Positions 17,170 to 24,639 of a stretch of 64,000 nt of DNA are shown piece by piece. The DNA lies in contig DATAUE010000179.1 in assembly GCA_036268425.1 (NCBI GenBank), positions 334,142-398,141 on the forward strand. Direction: 5' to 3'. The notes under the pieces were generated by a model. That model did not search any database. It was not told the DNA's origin and saw only the letters and a list, made by a program, of their open reading frames with translations. The position numbers and the translations under genes are program-made. Position 1 is the stretch's first letter, and each line of letters starts with the position of its first letter. The DNA comes from DATARH01 sp036268425 (lineage in GTDB: Bacteria > Pseudomonadota > Alphaproteobacteria > ATCC43930 > CGMCC-115725).

Positions 17170-17602
17170 ATGAGCAACCGCCGCAACGCCAGCGTAAAAT
17201 CAGTCTTCGTCGTCGTTGACCCGGATTTTAGCGAGAAGCTGAGGGCCATTCCGGTAGGGCGGCCGGTCTGGATCACGATGAGCCCCGCAAACGAGCCGAT
17301 TGTGCGGTCACTGTGGGAAGGCCAAAAGTCCACAAATCACCTCACGGGAATCACCGGCTTCCGCTTCGACAGGGAGATCTCAGCCGAGGACCGGTTCCGC
17401 GAAGAACTCGACACGATCGATCTCCACCACGGTCCCCACTCGTCGACCTCACCCTACACGGAGATCGAGGTGATGGGGTGCGCGCCTCACCGCAGAGATC
17501 CGCGCTGATCTGTCGGACCTTGGGTTCACAGATTTCACGGAAGCTGAGGACGGCTTTGCCGCGAAACGCACTCACGAAGAAGCGATGCGACGGCGGGAAT
17601 GA
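17170..17602 (+). pseudogene. Unknown protein gene with a single-base frameshift near its 3' end
   Basis: The frame from ATG 17170 encodes MSNRRNASVKSVFVVVDPDF and so on, but reads into a stop at 17508. Removing one G from the GGGG run at about 17472-17477 (EVMG to ARLTAEIRADLSDLGF) restores a frame that continues to TGA 17600-17602 and then overlaps the next gene's ATG exactly as ATGA. That coupling strongly suggests the ancestral product was about 143 residues and that this copy is frameshifted (or the assembly has a homopolymer error). No known domain recognised. The C-terminal segment is acidic and helical. Confidence 0.7.
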
Positions 17603-18051
17603 CCGAGGCCATAGGATCATCGGAATTGCGCCTGCCGCAGGAAATCCTTCGGCGCGCGTCGTTTCGAGGCAACGAATATGCTTGGCCGATCGAGGATATC
17701 CCGAAAGTCATCGAAGCAGCGCGCCAAGCCAACTTGGCGAGCATCGGCGGCCAGTTGCAGTTCCGCCTACCGGACGGGGGAACCTGCGAGTGCTATTGGG
17801 TCGAAGTCGATACCTATAAGTCGGTGTCAGCGTCGCTGCCCTGGGAGGAGCGCGTGAAACAGACAGCAACCGTGGCTCTCGCCGACTTCTCACGTCTCTT
17901 ATCGAAATTCGATTTCGTGGCCGAAGGCCGCCGGTCATTTGCAGAGCATTTCAACCGCCTTGAAGCTGAGGGTGGCGACCTGACCCAGACCATGTGCTTT
18001 GTATGGTACTTCGATGGCGGAAAACCTTCGCCCAAGACGGTGCAATCATAG
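17599..18051 (+). CDS. Hypothetical protein, second gene of an unknown two-gene module
   Basis: A 150-residue soluble protein of unknown function, beginning MTEAIGSSELRLPQEILRRA. It has mixed alpha/beta character, with a Trp/Tyr-rich core (CECYWVEVD, MCFVWYFDGG). There is no signal peptide. The start overlaps the ancestral stop of the preceding frameshifted gene by 4 bases, so the two form a translationally coupled pair. Position within the tRNA-Ser element and the lack of any core-genome relative I recognise suggest cargo; a toxin/immunity-like pair is conceivable but nothing in the sequence proves it. Confidence 0.65.
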   Translation: MTEAIGSSELRLPQEILRRASFRGNEYAWPIEDIPKVIEAARQANLASIGGQLQFRLPDGGTCECYWVEVDTYKSVSASLPWEERVKQTATVALADFSRLLSKFDFVAEGRRSFAEHFNRLEAEGGDLTQTMCFVWYFDGGKPSPKTVQS

Positions 18052-18187
18052 GGCTATGGCGTAGACATAGTGCTCATCATCATCGGTCGCGGCCCGCCAA
18101 CCCGATGCAGACCGGTCAGATGCAGCGCGGGAATTTCAGTGCGACGAGCCTGATGGCGATGCGAGCCGCCAGTTAGGCGTTGCCGGG

Positions 18188-18766
18188 TCAGGTTTCGGCG
18201 GGTTCGTTTTCTTCGCTCCCGGCTTCTTCGTCGATTGAGGGGCCCTTGGTGCGGGCGGCCCGCAGCACGGCCTGGTCGAGATCGGCCATCGTGCACAGCC
18301 CGAGGCCGACCGGATGACGCGGCTTGATGTTGGCGCTGTTCCAGTGGGTGCGGTCGCGCACGGCATGGATCGTCGGCTTGGTCGTGCCGATCAGCTTGGA
18401 AAGCTGCGCATCGGACAGTTCGGGGTGGTTGCGCAGCAGGTAGGCGATTGCGTCGGGCTTGTCCTGGCGCTTGGAAATGGGCGTGTAACGCGGCCCCTTG
18501 TGCCGGACGAATTGCTGCGGCACCGCCTGCGGCGACAATTTGATCCGGGCATCAGGATCGGCCTGGCAGCGCTCGATTTCGCTGGCCGTCGTCTGGCCGT
18601 TGGCGACCGGGTCGAGCCCTTGCATCTGGACGGCAACTTCGCCATCCGCAATGGCCTGCACCTCAAGCGGATGCAGTCCGCAGAAATCGGCGATCTGGTC
18701 AAAGGTCAACGAGGTGTTCTCGACCAGCCAGACGGCGGTTGCTTTCGGCATTAACGGAGCGGCCAT
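18188..18766 (-). CDS. trcR: DUF1013 cell-cycle transcriptional regulator, TrcR type
   Basis: A 192-residue alphaproteobacterial protein of the DUF1013 family, annotated elsewhere as the cell-cycle regulator TrcR. The conserved N terminus MAAPLMPKATAVWLVENTSL, a helix-turn-helix-like segment (LTFDQIADFCGLHPLEVQAI) and a second one (LSDAQLSKLIGTTKPTIHAV) suggest DNA or polymerase binding. The charged C terminus is rich in Glu. ATG 18766 is chosen because the family starts there; the frame is open further to 18901. It diverges from a DUF1192 gene, an arrangement typical of the alphaproteobacterial core genome. Confidence 0.9.
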   Translation of the reverse strand: MAAPLMPKATAVWLVENTSLTFDQIADFCGLHPLEVQAIADGEVAVQMQGLDPVANGQTTASEIERCQADPDARIKLSPQAVPQQFVRHKGPRYTPISKRQDKPDAIAYLLRNHPELSDAQLSKLIGTTKPTIHAVRDRTHWNSANIKPRHPVGLGLCTMADLDQAVLRAARTKGPSIDEEAGSEENEPAET

Positions 18767-18859
18767 GACAATATTCCTGATAGGATCAGCGCCGAGGGCG
18801 CATTTGTTCTGCATATAATAGGCGCGGCCGGCGGAGGGAAGGCGGCACAGGGGAGCGTA

Positions 18860-19057
18860 ATGGCAATCATCGACGATGAGGAATTGAGGCCGCAGCGTCA
18901 ACCGGCCAAGCCAAAGGATTTGACCTTGCTCGGCATTGCCGAACTCGAAGAATACATCGCCCTCCTCGAAGCCGAGATCGCCCGCACCCGTACCGAGATC
19001 GGCGCCAAGCAGAGACAGCGCACCGGCGCCGAGGCATTGTTCAAACGGCCTGGCTGA
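18860..19057 (+). CDS. DUF1192 family protein
   Basis: A 65-residue acidic/basic coiled protein with the DUF1192 pattern: MAIIDDEELRP, then L..L.I.ELEEYI..LEAEIART and a C-terminal helix. It occurs widely in alphaproteobacteria, commonly close to the DUF1013 gene, and its function is unknown. It diverges from trcR with 93 bases between. GGGGAG lies close upstream of ATG 18860. A perfect TTAA-N7-TTAA box and a strong terminator follow in the downstream spacer. Confidence 0.88.
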   Translation: MAIIDDEELRPQRQPAKPKDLTLLGIAELEEYIALLEAEIARTRTEIGAKQRQRTGAEALFKRPG

Positions 19058-19087
19058 CCGAGCGGAAGGAAGCTGCGGGGAATATTG

Positions 19088-19102
19088 TTAACCAAATCTT
19101 AA
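19088..19102. promoter_or_regulatory. CtrA-type binding box TTAA-N7-TTAA
   Basis: TTAACCAAATCTTAA is a perfect match to the alphaproteobacterial CtrA consensus (TTAA, seven bases, TTAA). It lies 31 bases after the DUF1192 stop and about 65 bases before a strong hairpin, in a spacer with no gene. Either it governs a short transcript ending at that hairpin or it is a distal site for a neighbouring gene. Confidence 0.6.
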
Positions 19103-19166
19103 CGTTATCGATTCGATATATGTGCGACCAATATCGGTCTTGCTGCTGACAACACGTTCTGGACAT

Positions 19167-19193
19167 CAAGGCCGCCCCTCGCGGGCGGCCTTG
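19167..19193. terminator. Strong hairpin terminator
   Basis: Perfect 11-bp stem CAAGGCCGCCC (19167-19177) / GGGCGGCCTTG (19183-19193) with the 5-nt loop CTCGC. The following bases are T/G-rich (TGTGTTG) rather than a pure T run. It is palindromic and could serve both the upstream transcript and the converging cytochrome operon. Confidence 0.75.
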
Positions 19194-19232
19194 TGTGTTG
19201 CCGAGCCTGAGAGTTTGCGCTTCAGCGCCGGG

Positions 19233-20651
19233 CTACTGCGGCAGTTTCGCCGCGAATTGCTGTAGCGCCTTGACGTAGGTATCGGGGCGATAGGCCTGGT
19301 CGCTGGCAACGGCGTCATAGAGCGCGCCGAGCGCGTCATTCAGCGATTTGACCTGGGCTTCGTCGGCGAAACTCAGCATCTTGGTCGCCGCGAGGATCGA
19401 GCCCAGCGCCATCGTCTGTTGCTGCGCGGCGCTGTAATCGAGATCGTCGCCGGAAGTGCCGGCGGCGATGACCGCCGCGGCCAGCGCGTGAGCGTCGTCG
19501 CGGGTGAAATCGTGTTTCGCGAGCAGCGGGATCAATTCGCCGGCGGCCTGCTGCACAATCCTTGCCTCGCGCTGCACGGCCTGCCAGTCCTGCGTCGTCG
19601 CCCGGTGCAGCGCGAGCAGATGCTCGCTGAGTTTTTGCGCAATTTCGGGGGCGGTGCGGCCGGCGATCACCCGCAGCATCACGGCGGTTGCATCGTAAAG
19701 GCGCAGCCGCCCCGGCGGCAGGCCCGTCGAGGTGCGGGCGCGCCATTGCAGCTGGTCGGTCGCGTGGTGGCAGGCCTGGCAATCGAACAGGGCCAGCTCC
19801 GGCTGCAGCCCTTTCGGCGCGTTGTTCGGGTCGAGCAATGCCGCCATCCGGCGCTTCAGGTCGCTCGCCTGGCCAACCGCCCAGATCTGCATGTCGTTCG
19901 GCTGGCCTTTGCGCTCGACGTAATCCTTGTCGACCCGGTAATGCGCCGGCTGGGCGGCGCTGTAGGTGTCGAGTTCAAAGCCGAGCGGCGGATGGCCGGC
20001 GCCCATGATCTGGTGCGTCACAAACCGCTTGTCGTCGCCCACATGACAGCCGAGGCAACGCTCGGCACGGGCCAGCGGCTGATCGGTCGGATACATGCCG
20101 GCGGCGATATTGGCGGCGTGCCCGACGCCGGAAATATGGATGCCGAGCCAGCCCATCGCCCCGCCGTGGCAGGCTTCGCAGCCAACCCCGTCGGAGAGTT
20201 GGAATTGCGGGCCGCGGCGGTTTGCGGGGACGTTGTCAGCATGGCAGCCGAGGCACAGTTCGGCGTGCTCGGCATCCGGCAGACCGAGATTGGCGGCGAT
20301 GCGCAGGCCGCGTTCGTTGCGCAGGGCGGCAAATGCCTTGCTGTGCTGATCCTTCTGTGACCACACCAGATACTCATTCTGCATGACGCGCGAGGTTTTG
20401 AACGGCTCGACCGCGCCGTGGCAGTTGTTGCCGGCGCAAGAGGCGACACCCAGATGCACGCCATCATTGGGTGAGTCGGGGGGTGAGTCGGGCGTCGCCG
20501 GCCCCGAAGAGGGTGGGAGAGGCGCCTGGGCTTGCACGGGGGACACAGGCGTTTGTGCCAGTGCCGCTGGTATTTCGGCAGACCCGAAGATCAGCCCAAC
20601 CAACAGCGCCGCGAAAACAGAAACAGCCGGTCTGCCCCATCGCCGGATCAT
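19233..20651 (-). CDS. Multiheme c-type cytochrome (paralog 1)
   Basis: A 472-residue exported protein (signal-like hydrophobic stretch at about residues 8-33, then a Pro-rich linker). It has four CXXCH heme sites (CLGCH, CEACH, CLGCH, CQACH) and one unusual N-terminal CX4CH site in the segment VASCAGNNCHGA, so five hemes are likely if the wider spacing is used. The fold region resembles the cytochrome c554-type (multiheme) domain; the C-terminal 200 residues have no heme sites and are helical. The start ATG 20651 overlaps the stop of the upstream paralog as ATGA. Redox partners are not identifiable here. Confidence 0.9.
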   Translation of the reverse strand: MIRRWGRPAVSVFAALLVGLIFGSAEIPAALAQTPVSPVQAQAPLPPSSGPATPDSPPDSPNDGVHLGVASCAGNNCHGAVEPFKTSRVMQNEYLVWSQKDQHSKAFAALRNERGLRIAANLGLPDAEHAELCLGCHADNVPANRRGPQFQLSDGVGCEACHGGAMGWLGIHISGVGHAANIAAGMYPTDQPLARAERCLGCHVGDDKRFVTHQIMGAGHPPLGFELDTYSAAQPAHYRVDKDYVERKGQPNDMQIWAVGQASDLKRRMAALLDPNNAPKGLQPELALFDCQACHHATDQLQWRARTSTGLPPGRLRLYDATAVMLRVIAGRTAPEIAQKLSEHLLALHRATTQDWQAVQREARIVQQAAGELIPLLAKHDFTRDDAHALAAAVIAAGTSGDDLDYSAAQQQTMALGSILAATKMLSFADEAQVKSLNDALGALYDAVASDQAYRPDTYVKALQQFAAKLPQ

Positions 20652-21985
20652 GGCTTGATCGTCCGCTGAAAGTCGCGCAGGCCCGCGGCGAAAACGTCGG
20701 AGCGGAATGTCGACTCGTTGGCAAAGCTGGCGTAGAGCCCGTCGAGCACCTTGCGGACTGCCGGCATGCGGTCCGCCGTAATGGCACCGGCCGATTGCAG
20801 CGCGGTTGCCATTGCTTCGAGCGCCATCGTCGTCTGCTCGGCGTGTGAAAAACGCCATCCATCGGGGCCGTTGCCGAGCGCAATTACCGCGTCGACCATT
20901 GCGTGAATGTCGGCGCTGCTGAAATCGTGGCTGGCCAGCGGCCGGATCAGCGAGCCGGCGGCGGTGCGCACCGCCTCTGCTTCGCGGCGCACGGCGGCGG
21001 GGTCGGCGTCGGTGGCGCGATGCAGGGCCAGCATATGCGCGTTCAGTGTCTTCGCGGCAGCGGGCGCGGCGCGGCTTGCCGCGACTTCGAGCATCACCGC
21101 GTTGGCGTCGTTGAGTTTGACCGTGCCGGGGCCGAGGCCGCTGGCGGTCGGCTGCGGTGCATGCAGCGAATCGTAGGGGTGATGGCAGCCCTGGCAGTCA
21201 AACAGCACGAGTTCGGGGAAGAGGCCGTGCCGGGCGCGCCGCGGGTCGACCAGCGCGTTCATCCGGGCGGTCAGCGCCATCGCCTGCCCGGCGCCCCAGA
21301 CCTGCATGTCGGTAATCCGACCTTTGCGCTCGACATAGCGCGAATCGACGACGAAATGCGCCGGTTCGATCGCCGTAAAAGTGTCGAGTTCAAAGGCGAG
21401 ACGCGGGTGGCCGGCGCCGATCAGCCGGTGATCGACAAACCGTGTCGCGTCGCCGAAATGGCAGCCGAGGCATTTTTCGGCGCGGGCGACCGGCTGCTCG
21501 GTCGGGTACATCCCGGCGGCAAGGTTGTCGCGATGACCGGCGCCCGATATGTGCGTGCCGAGCCAGGTCGAGGCACCGCCGTGGCACGCCTCGCAGCCGA
21601 CACCGTCGGAGAGTTGAAACTGTCGTCCGCGCTGGTCCTGCGGCACATTGTCGGCGTGGCAGTCGAGGCAGATTTTCTGGTTGGCGGCATCCGGCAGGCC
21701 GATCGCGCGAGCCATGCGGATGGCGCGCTCGCCGAGCAGGACGCTGTAGGCCTGATGATGCTTATCGCGTTTTGACCAGATGATGTATTCGTTGCCGGAG
21801 ACTGACGATCCCGGCGGCCGTTCGCTGGCGCCGTGGCAGTTGCTGCCGCTGCAGGTCGCGACGCCGAGATGCACCGCACCGCCCTGCGAATCGACAGCAC
21901 CAGCCGGTGGCACCAGGGCGGGCCATAGGCCAATGCAGAGAAGCGCGCCGAAAAATGCGGCAGCACATCCGCGCAATGCCGCCAT
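20648..21985 (-). CDS. Multiheme c-type cytochrome (paralog 2)
   Basis: A 445-residue paralog of the following gene, sharing domain order and many residues (HLGVA(S/T)C, LSDGVGCEACHGGA, GAGHP.L.FELDT, FDCQ.CHH). A signal peptide is visible at residues 1-31. Heme sites: one CX4CH (CSGSNCH) plus CLDCH, CEACH, CLGCH and CQGCH. ATG 21985 is chosen because GGAGGG lies 9 bases upstream; the frame extends to 22048 without an alternative ribosome site. It is the middle gene of a minus-strand unit that begins with a secreted protein gene at 22617 and ends with paralog 1. Confidence 0.9.
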   Translation of the reverse strand: MAALRGCAAAFFGALLCIGLWPALVPPAGAVDSQGGAVHLGVATCSGSNCHGASERPPGSSVSGNEYIIWSKRDKHHQAYSVLLGERAIRMARAIGLPDAANQKICLDCHADNVPQDQRGRQFQLSDGVGCEACHGGASTWLGTHISGAGHRDNLAAGMYPTEQPVARAEKCLGCHFGDATRFVDHRLIGAGHPRLAFELDTFTAIEPAHFVVDSRYVERKGRITDMQVWGAGQAMALTARMNALVDPRRARHGLFPELVLFDCQGCHHPYDSLHAPQPTASGLGPGTVKLNDANAVMLEVAASRAAPAAAKTLNAHMLALHRATDADPAAVRREAEAVRTAAGSLIRPLASHDFSSADIHAMVDAVIALGNGPDGWRFSHAEQTTMALEAMATALQSAGAITADRMPAVRKVLDGLYASFANESTFRSDVFAAGLRDFQRTIKP

Positions 21986-22089
21986 CGCCACTAACCCTCC
22001 GCACGGAACCTGACGAGCCTCGCGCGAAACTAGCTGTGACGGCGGCAAGATTCAACTTGCCGTGTCGCACCACCCGTCAGCGCAAAGAC

Positions 22090-22617
22090 TTACCGACGCG
22101 ATTTGATCGGTGGCACCGAGGAGCGGCGGCCGATGACGTTGCCGGGCTGAAGATCGCCGTCGAGCATCGCATAGGGTTGCGTTCCGATGCCCGCGATGCG
22201 CGGCCCCCAGATGTGTACCTCGGCACACAAGGGGCCGGTTGCGCCGTCGCCGGCGGCGAGATCGATGCACAGCCGGTTTGCGGTCAGTGACCACGCGGTT
22301 TGCGCCGGTGCGCTGTAGCTGTCGCGCGCCGGCAGCCACTGGCGGACCACGGCGCTGCCGTCGGTGGCGAGATAGGCCTGCAGCATGATGCGCCGCAACT
22401 CACCGCCGCCGGGGGCGCCGGCCGAGTGCGGTACGTAGGCGACCGCGCTCAGCGTCTTGCCGGCAAGCTGCGACGGCAAAACCTGCGGCACCCCGGCGGC
22501 CGGTGTGCCGGGTGATGTCCCCGGCAACATCGCGGGCGATGTACCTGCTGCGATCGCTGTCACCGGAAGCAGCAGCGCGCAGGCCACCCACATCATTCGT
22601 CGCGGGAACAAAGCCAT
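22090..22617 (-). CDS. Secreted hypothetical protein, first gene of the cytochrome unit
   Basis: A 175-residue protein with an N-terminal signal peptide (MALFPRRMMWVACALLLPVT...IAAG). It continues with a Gly/Ser/Pro-rich segment (PGTSPGTPAAG) and ends in the basic tail PIKSRR. The mature part is beta-rich with two cysteines (residues around 128 and 143: LCIDLA, PLCAEV) that may form a disulphide. ATG 22617 is preferred over TTG 22632. I do not recognise the family. Its position 105 bases upstream of two multiheme cytochromes on the same strand suggests a periplasmic role in the same electron-transfer function. Confidence 0.65.
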   Translation of the reverse strand: MALFPRRMMWVACALLLPVTAIAAGTSPAMLPGTSPGTPAAGVPQVLPSQLAGKTLSAVAYVPHSAGAPGGGELRRIMLQAYLATDGSAVVRQWLPARDSYSAPAQTAWSLTANRLCIDLAAGDGATGPLCAEVHIWGPRIAGIGTQPYAMLDGDLQPGNVIGRRSSVPPIKSRR

Positions 22618-22683
22618 GCGATATTGGTCCAACCATGACGATCAGCGCCCGCAGGCTTCATCATTCACGCGGCGAATGCAAGT

Positions 22684-22773
22684 AACGCCGGAGCCGGCAA
22701 CTCTCCGGTTGATAACGCCTGAGCCGGATAATGCTGAGTTGATAATGCCTCAGTTGGCAACGCCGAAGCCGAG
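22684..22773. repeat. Degenerate tandem repeats of about 15 bp between divergent genes
   Basis: Six imperfect units of 14-16 bases, such as AACGCCGGAGCCGGC, AACGCCTGAGCCGGAT, AATGCCTCAGTTGGC and AACGCCGAAGCCGAG, run up to 7 bases before the prepilin peptidase start. They occupy the divergent promoter region, so they could influence expression of one of the flanking genes. Confidence 0.7.
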
Positions 22774-22779
22774 GGCCGC

Positions 22780-23529
22780 GTGATCGGCGCGGACGCCGTT
22801 GCCGGTTGGGCGTTGGGGCTGGCGGCACCGATCATCGGCAGTTTTCTCGGGGTGCTGGTGCAGCGTCTGCCGGAAGGCGAGGCGATTGTCTGGTCGCGGT
22901 CGCGCTGCGAGCTTTGCGGCACGGTATTGGCGCCGCGCGATCTGGTGCCACTGCTCGGTTGGCTTGCAGCCCGGGGCCGCTGCCGGCATTGCGGCGTGCG
23001 GCTGGGATGGTTTTATCCGGGAATCGAGATCGCGGCCGTGCTTGTGGCGCTGGCCGCGCTCGCGATCGACGACATGCCGCGGGCCGGTCTCGATTGCGTT
23101 TTCGGATGGGGGTTGCTGGCGCTCGGCTGGATCGATTTGCGCTGCTGGCTGCTGCCCGACGCGCTGACTCTGCCGCTTCTGGCTATCGGCATTGCCGAGG
23201 CTGCCGCGTACGAGCCCGATTCGCTGCTCGACCGGATGCTCGGTGTTGCGTTGGGATATCTGCTGCTGCGCCTTATTGCCATTCTTTATCGCGTGTTGCG
23301 CGGGCAGGAGGGCCTCGGCGGTGGCGACGCGAAACTGCTGGCAGCGACCGGTGCCTGGGTCGGGGCCGGCGCATTGCCGCAAGTGATTCTCGGCGCCGCG
23401 GTTGCCGGGTTGGCGGCAGCGGCGGCGATGCAACTGGCGGGGCGGCGGCTGCATGCGCGCTCGGCATTGCCGTTCGGCCCGTTTCTCGGGCTAGCCGCCT
23501 GGCTTGTATGGCTGTGGCAGGGCTGGTGA
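22780..23529 (+). CDS. Prepilin peptidase (A24 family)
   Basis: A 249-residue inner-membrane aspartic protease that cleaves and usually N-methylates type IV prepilins or type II secretion pseudopilins. It has the N-terminal zinc-finger-like cysteines C43/C46 and C68/C71 (CELC, CRHC) of full-length PilD/GspO enzymes. The catalytic aspartates are D119 (WIDLR) and D183 (GGGD). Seven to eight membrane helices are visible. The start is GTG 22780; an in-frame stop lies 45 bases upstream and no ATG is available. No pilus or secretion genes are in the window, so the substrate is elsewhere. Confidence 0.9.
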   Translation: MIGADAVAGWALGLAAPIIGSFLGVLVQRLPEGEAIVWSRSRCELCGTVLAPRDLVPLLGWLAARGRCRHCGVRLGWFYPGIEIAAVLVALAALAIDDMPRAGLDCVFGWGLLALGWIDLRCWLLPDALTLPLLAIGIAEAAAYEPDSLLDRMLGVALGYLLLRLIAILYRVLRGQEGLGGGDAKLLAATGAWVGAGALPQVILGAAVAGLAAAAAMQLAGRRLHARSALPFGPFLGLAAWLVWLWQGW

Positions 23530-23674
23530 TTACGGGGCGCAGGGCGCGGCGAAGCTGCAATGTCAATCGTGAGTTGCACGCCCCCGACCTGCCTGCCATT
23601 GTCGCGGAGAGCCGCGGACAATGCCATTAAGCAGGCACTCCCAGGCGGCTGTTCGCGTGGAAGGAGAACGCTTG

Positions 23675-24208
23675 ATGAAGCCTTTGGATGCCCGGCCGGT
23701 CAGCGTATTCGCTGCCGCGCTGATGCTTAGCGGCTGCGTTGGCCCGATGGGCCCCGCGCCGGAATTAATGCCGCCGCCGACCCCAGCGGGCATTTCGGCC
23801 GATCAGACCTGCCGGCAATATGCCGATGCGCAAACCGCGCCGATGCGCAATCAGGCAAACGTCAACACTGTCGGCAGCACCCTGGTCGGCGCCGGCCTTG
23901 GCGCAGCACTCGGCGCAGCGGTTGGCGGTGGACGCGGCGCCGGCATCGGTGCCGCTTCGGGGGCGGTTCTCGGCACCGGAGTCGGGGCGGCCAATGCGCA
24001 GAACGCTGCTGCTGACATTCAGCAGCAGTACAACGCCTATTACGCGAACTGCATGTCCTCACATGGCGGCCCGCCGCCGGGCTATGGTGCGCCGCCTCCG
24101 GGCTATGGCGCACCGCCGCCAGGATATGGGGCGCCTCCTTCGGGCTACGGCGCGCCGCCGCCAGGTTATGGACAACCGGGATACCCGCCGCCGCCTCCAC
24201 ACTATTAG
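23675..24208 (+). CDS. Glycine-zipper outer-membrane lipoprotein with Pro/Gly/Tyr repeats
   Basis: A 177-residue probable lipoprotein. Signal sequence with lipobox LSGC, lipidation at Cys21. Then a short linker with PMGPAPELMPPPTPAG, and a YMGG/OmpA-like glycine-zipper (residues about 80-120: GAGLGAALGAAVGGGRG, GAASGAVLGTGVGAA), which inserts in or oligomerises at the membrane. The tail is five PPPGYGAP-type 8-residue repeats. AAGGAGAA lies 7 bases before ATG 23675. Function unknown; such proteins are common in alphaproteobacteria. A hairpin terminator follows 16 bases later. Confidence 0.8.
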   Translation: MKPLDARPVSVFAAALMLSGCVGPMGPAPELMPPPTPAGISADQTCRQYADAQTAPMRNQANVNTVGSTLVGAGLGAALGAAVGGGRGAGIGAASGAVLGTGVGAANAQNAAADIQQQYNAYYANCMSSHGGPPPGYGAPPPGYGAPPPGYGAPPSGYGAPPPGYGQPGYPPPPPHY

Positions 24209-24223
24209 GCTCGGTTTGTCGCG

Positions 24224-24250
24224 AAAAGCCCCGCCTCGTGCGGGGCTTTT
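24224..24250. terminator. Bidirectional rho-independent terminator
   Basis: Stem AAAAGCCCCGC (24224-24234) and GCGGGGCTTTT (24240-24250) with loop CTCGT. A four-base A run on one side and four T on the other make it effective for both the lipoprotein gene (plus) and the small membrane protein gene (minus). Confidence 0.9.
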
Positions 24251-24285
24251 CATGGGTGATCGATCCTTTCTCTACAGTCCGGTCT

Positions 24286-24471
24286 CTACAGTCCGGCCTG
24301 CGTCGCAAGGGCCAGCAGCATCAGAAGCCAGAAAATCCACAGCACGCCCCAGACTACCGACCGCCAAGGACCGCGCGCGTCCGGGTGGGCGGCGGCTTCC
24401 TCCGCCCGGATTTCGGCTTCGATCTCCCGATTCCACTGTCGGGCGATGTATTTGCTGTCACGGTCGCTCAC
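24286..24471 (-). CDS. Small membrane protein, hypothetical
   Basis: A 61-residue protein: a charged N-terminal half (DRDSKYIARQWNREIEAEIR) and one C-terminal membrane helix (about residues 38-58, VVWGVLWIFWLLMLLALAT). The helix is preceded by positive charges, suggesting the N terminus stays in the cytoplasm. No family recognised. It converges on the lipoprotein gene across the bidirectional terminator, which supports it as a real transcript end. Confidence 0.6.
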   Translation of the reverse strand: MSDRDSKYIARQWNREIEAEIRAEEAAAHPDARGPWRSVVWGVLWIFWLLMLLALATQAGL

Positions 24472-24639
24472 GGTGCCTGACCTCCTGCGCCGCCTGGATG
24501 GTCGTCAAGCCAGCTAATCATCAGTGCCGATGCTCTCGAATAATTCTGACACAGCTCTGCCTCGCTTCGCGTGTGCCGGCGGTGTTAAATATCGGGGGAG
24601 CGTCTGTCGTGAAACATGGCGCTCTCGGAGAGGAAAATC

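Noticed and set aside
16983..17333. A 116-residue minus-strand frame in the tRNA-Ser element
   Set aside because: It overlaps the start of the frameshifted plus-strand gene and has no recognisable motif or ribosome site.
15016..18187. A second tRNA-Ser 3'-end copy as attR
   Set aside because: I scanned for GTTCGAATCC and CCCATCCG-type sequence and found none, so the element boundary is left open.
24070..24175. Possible CRISPR or minisatellite array in the 24 kb region
   Set aside because: The 24-bp units are in frame within the lipoprotein gene and encode PPPGYGAP repeats.
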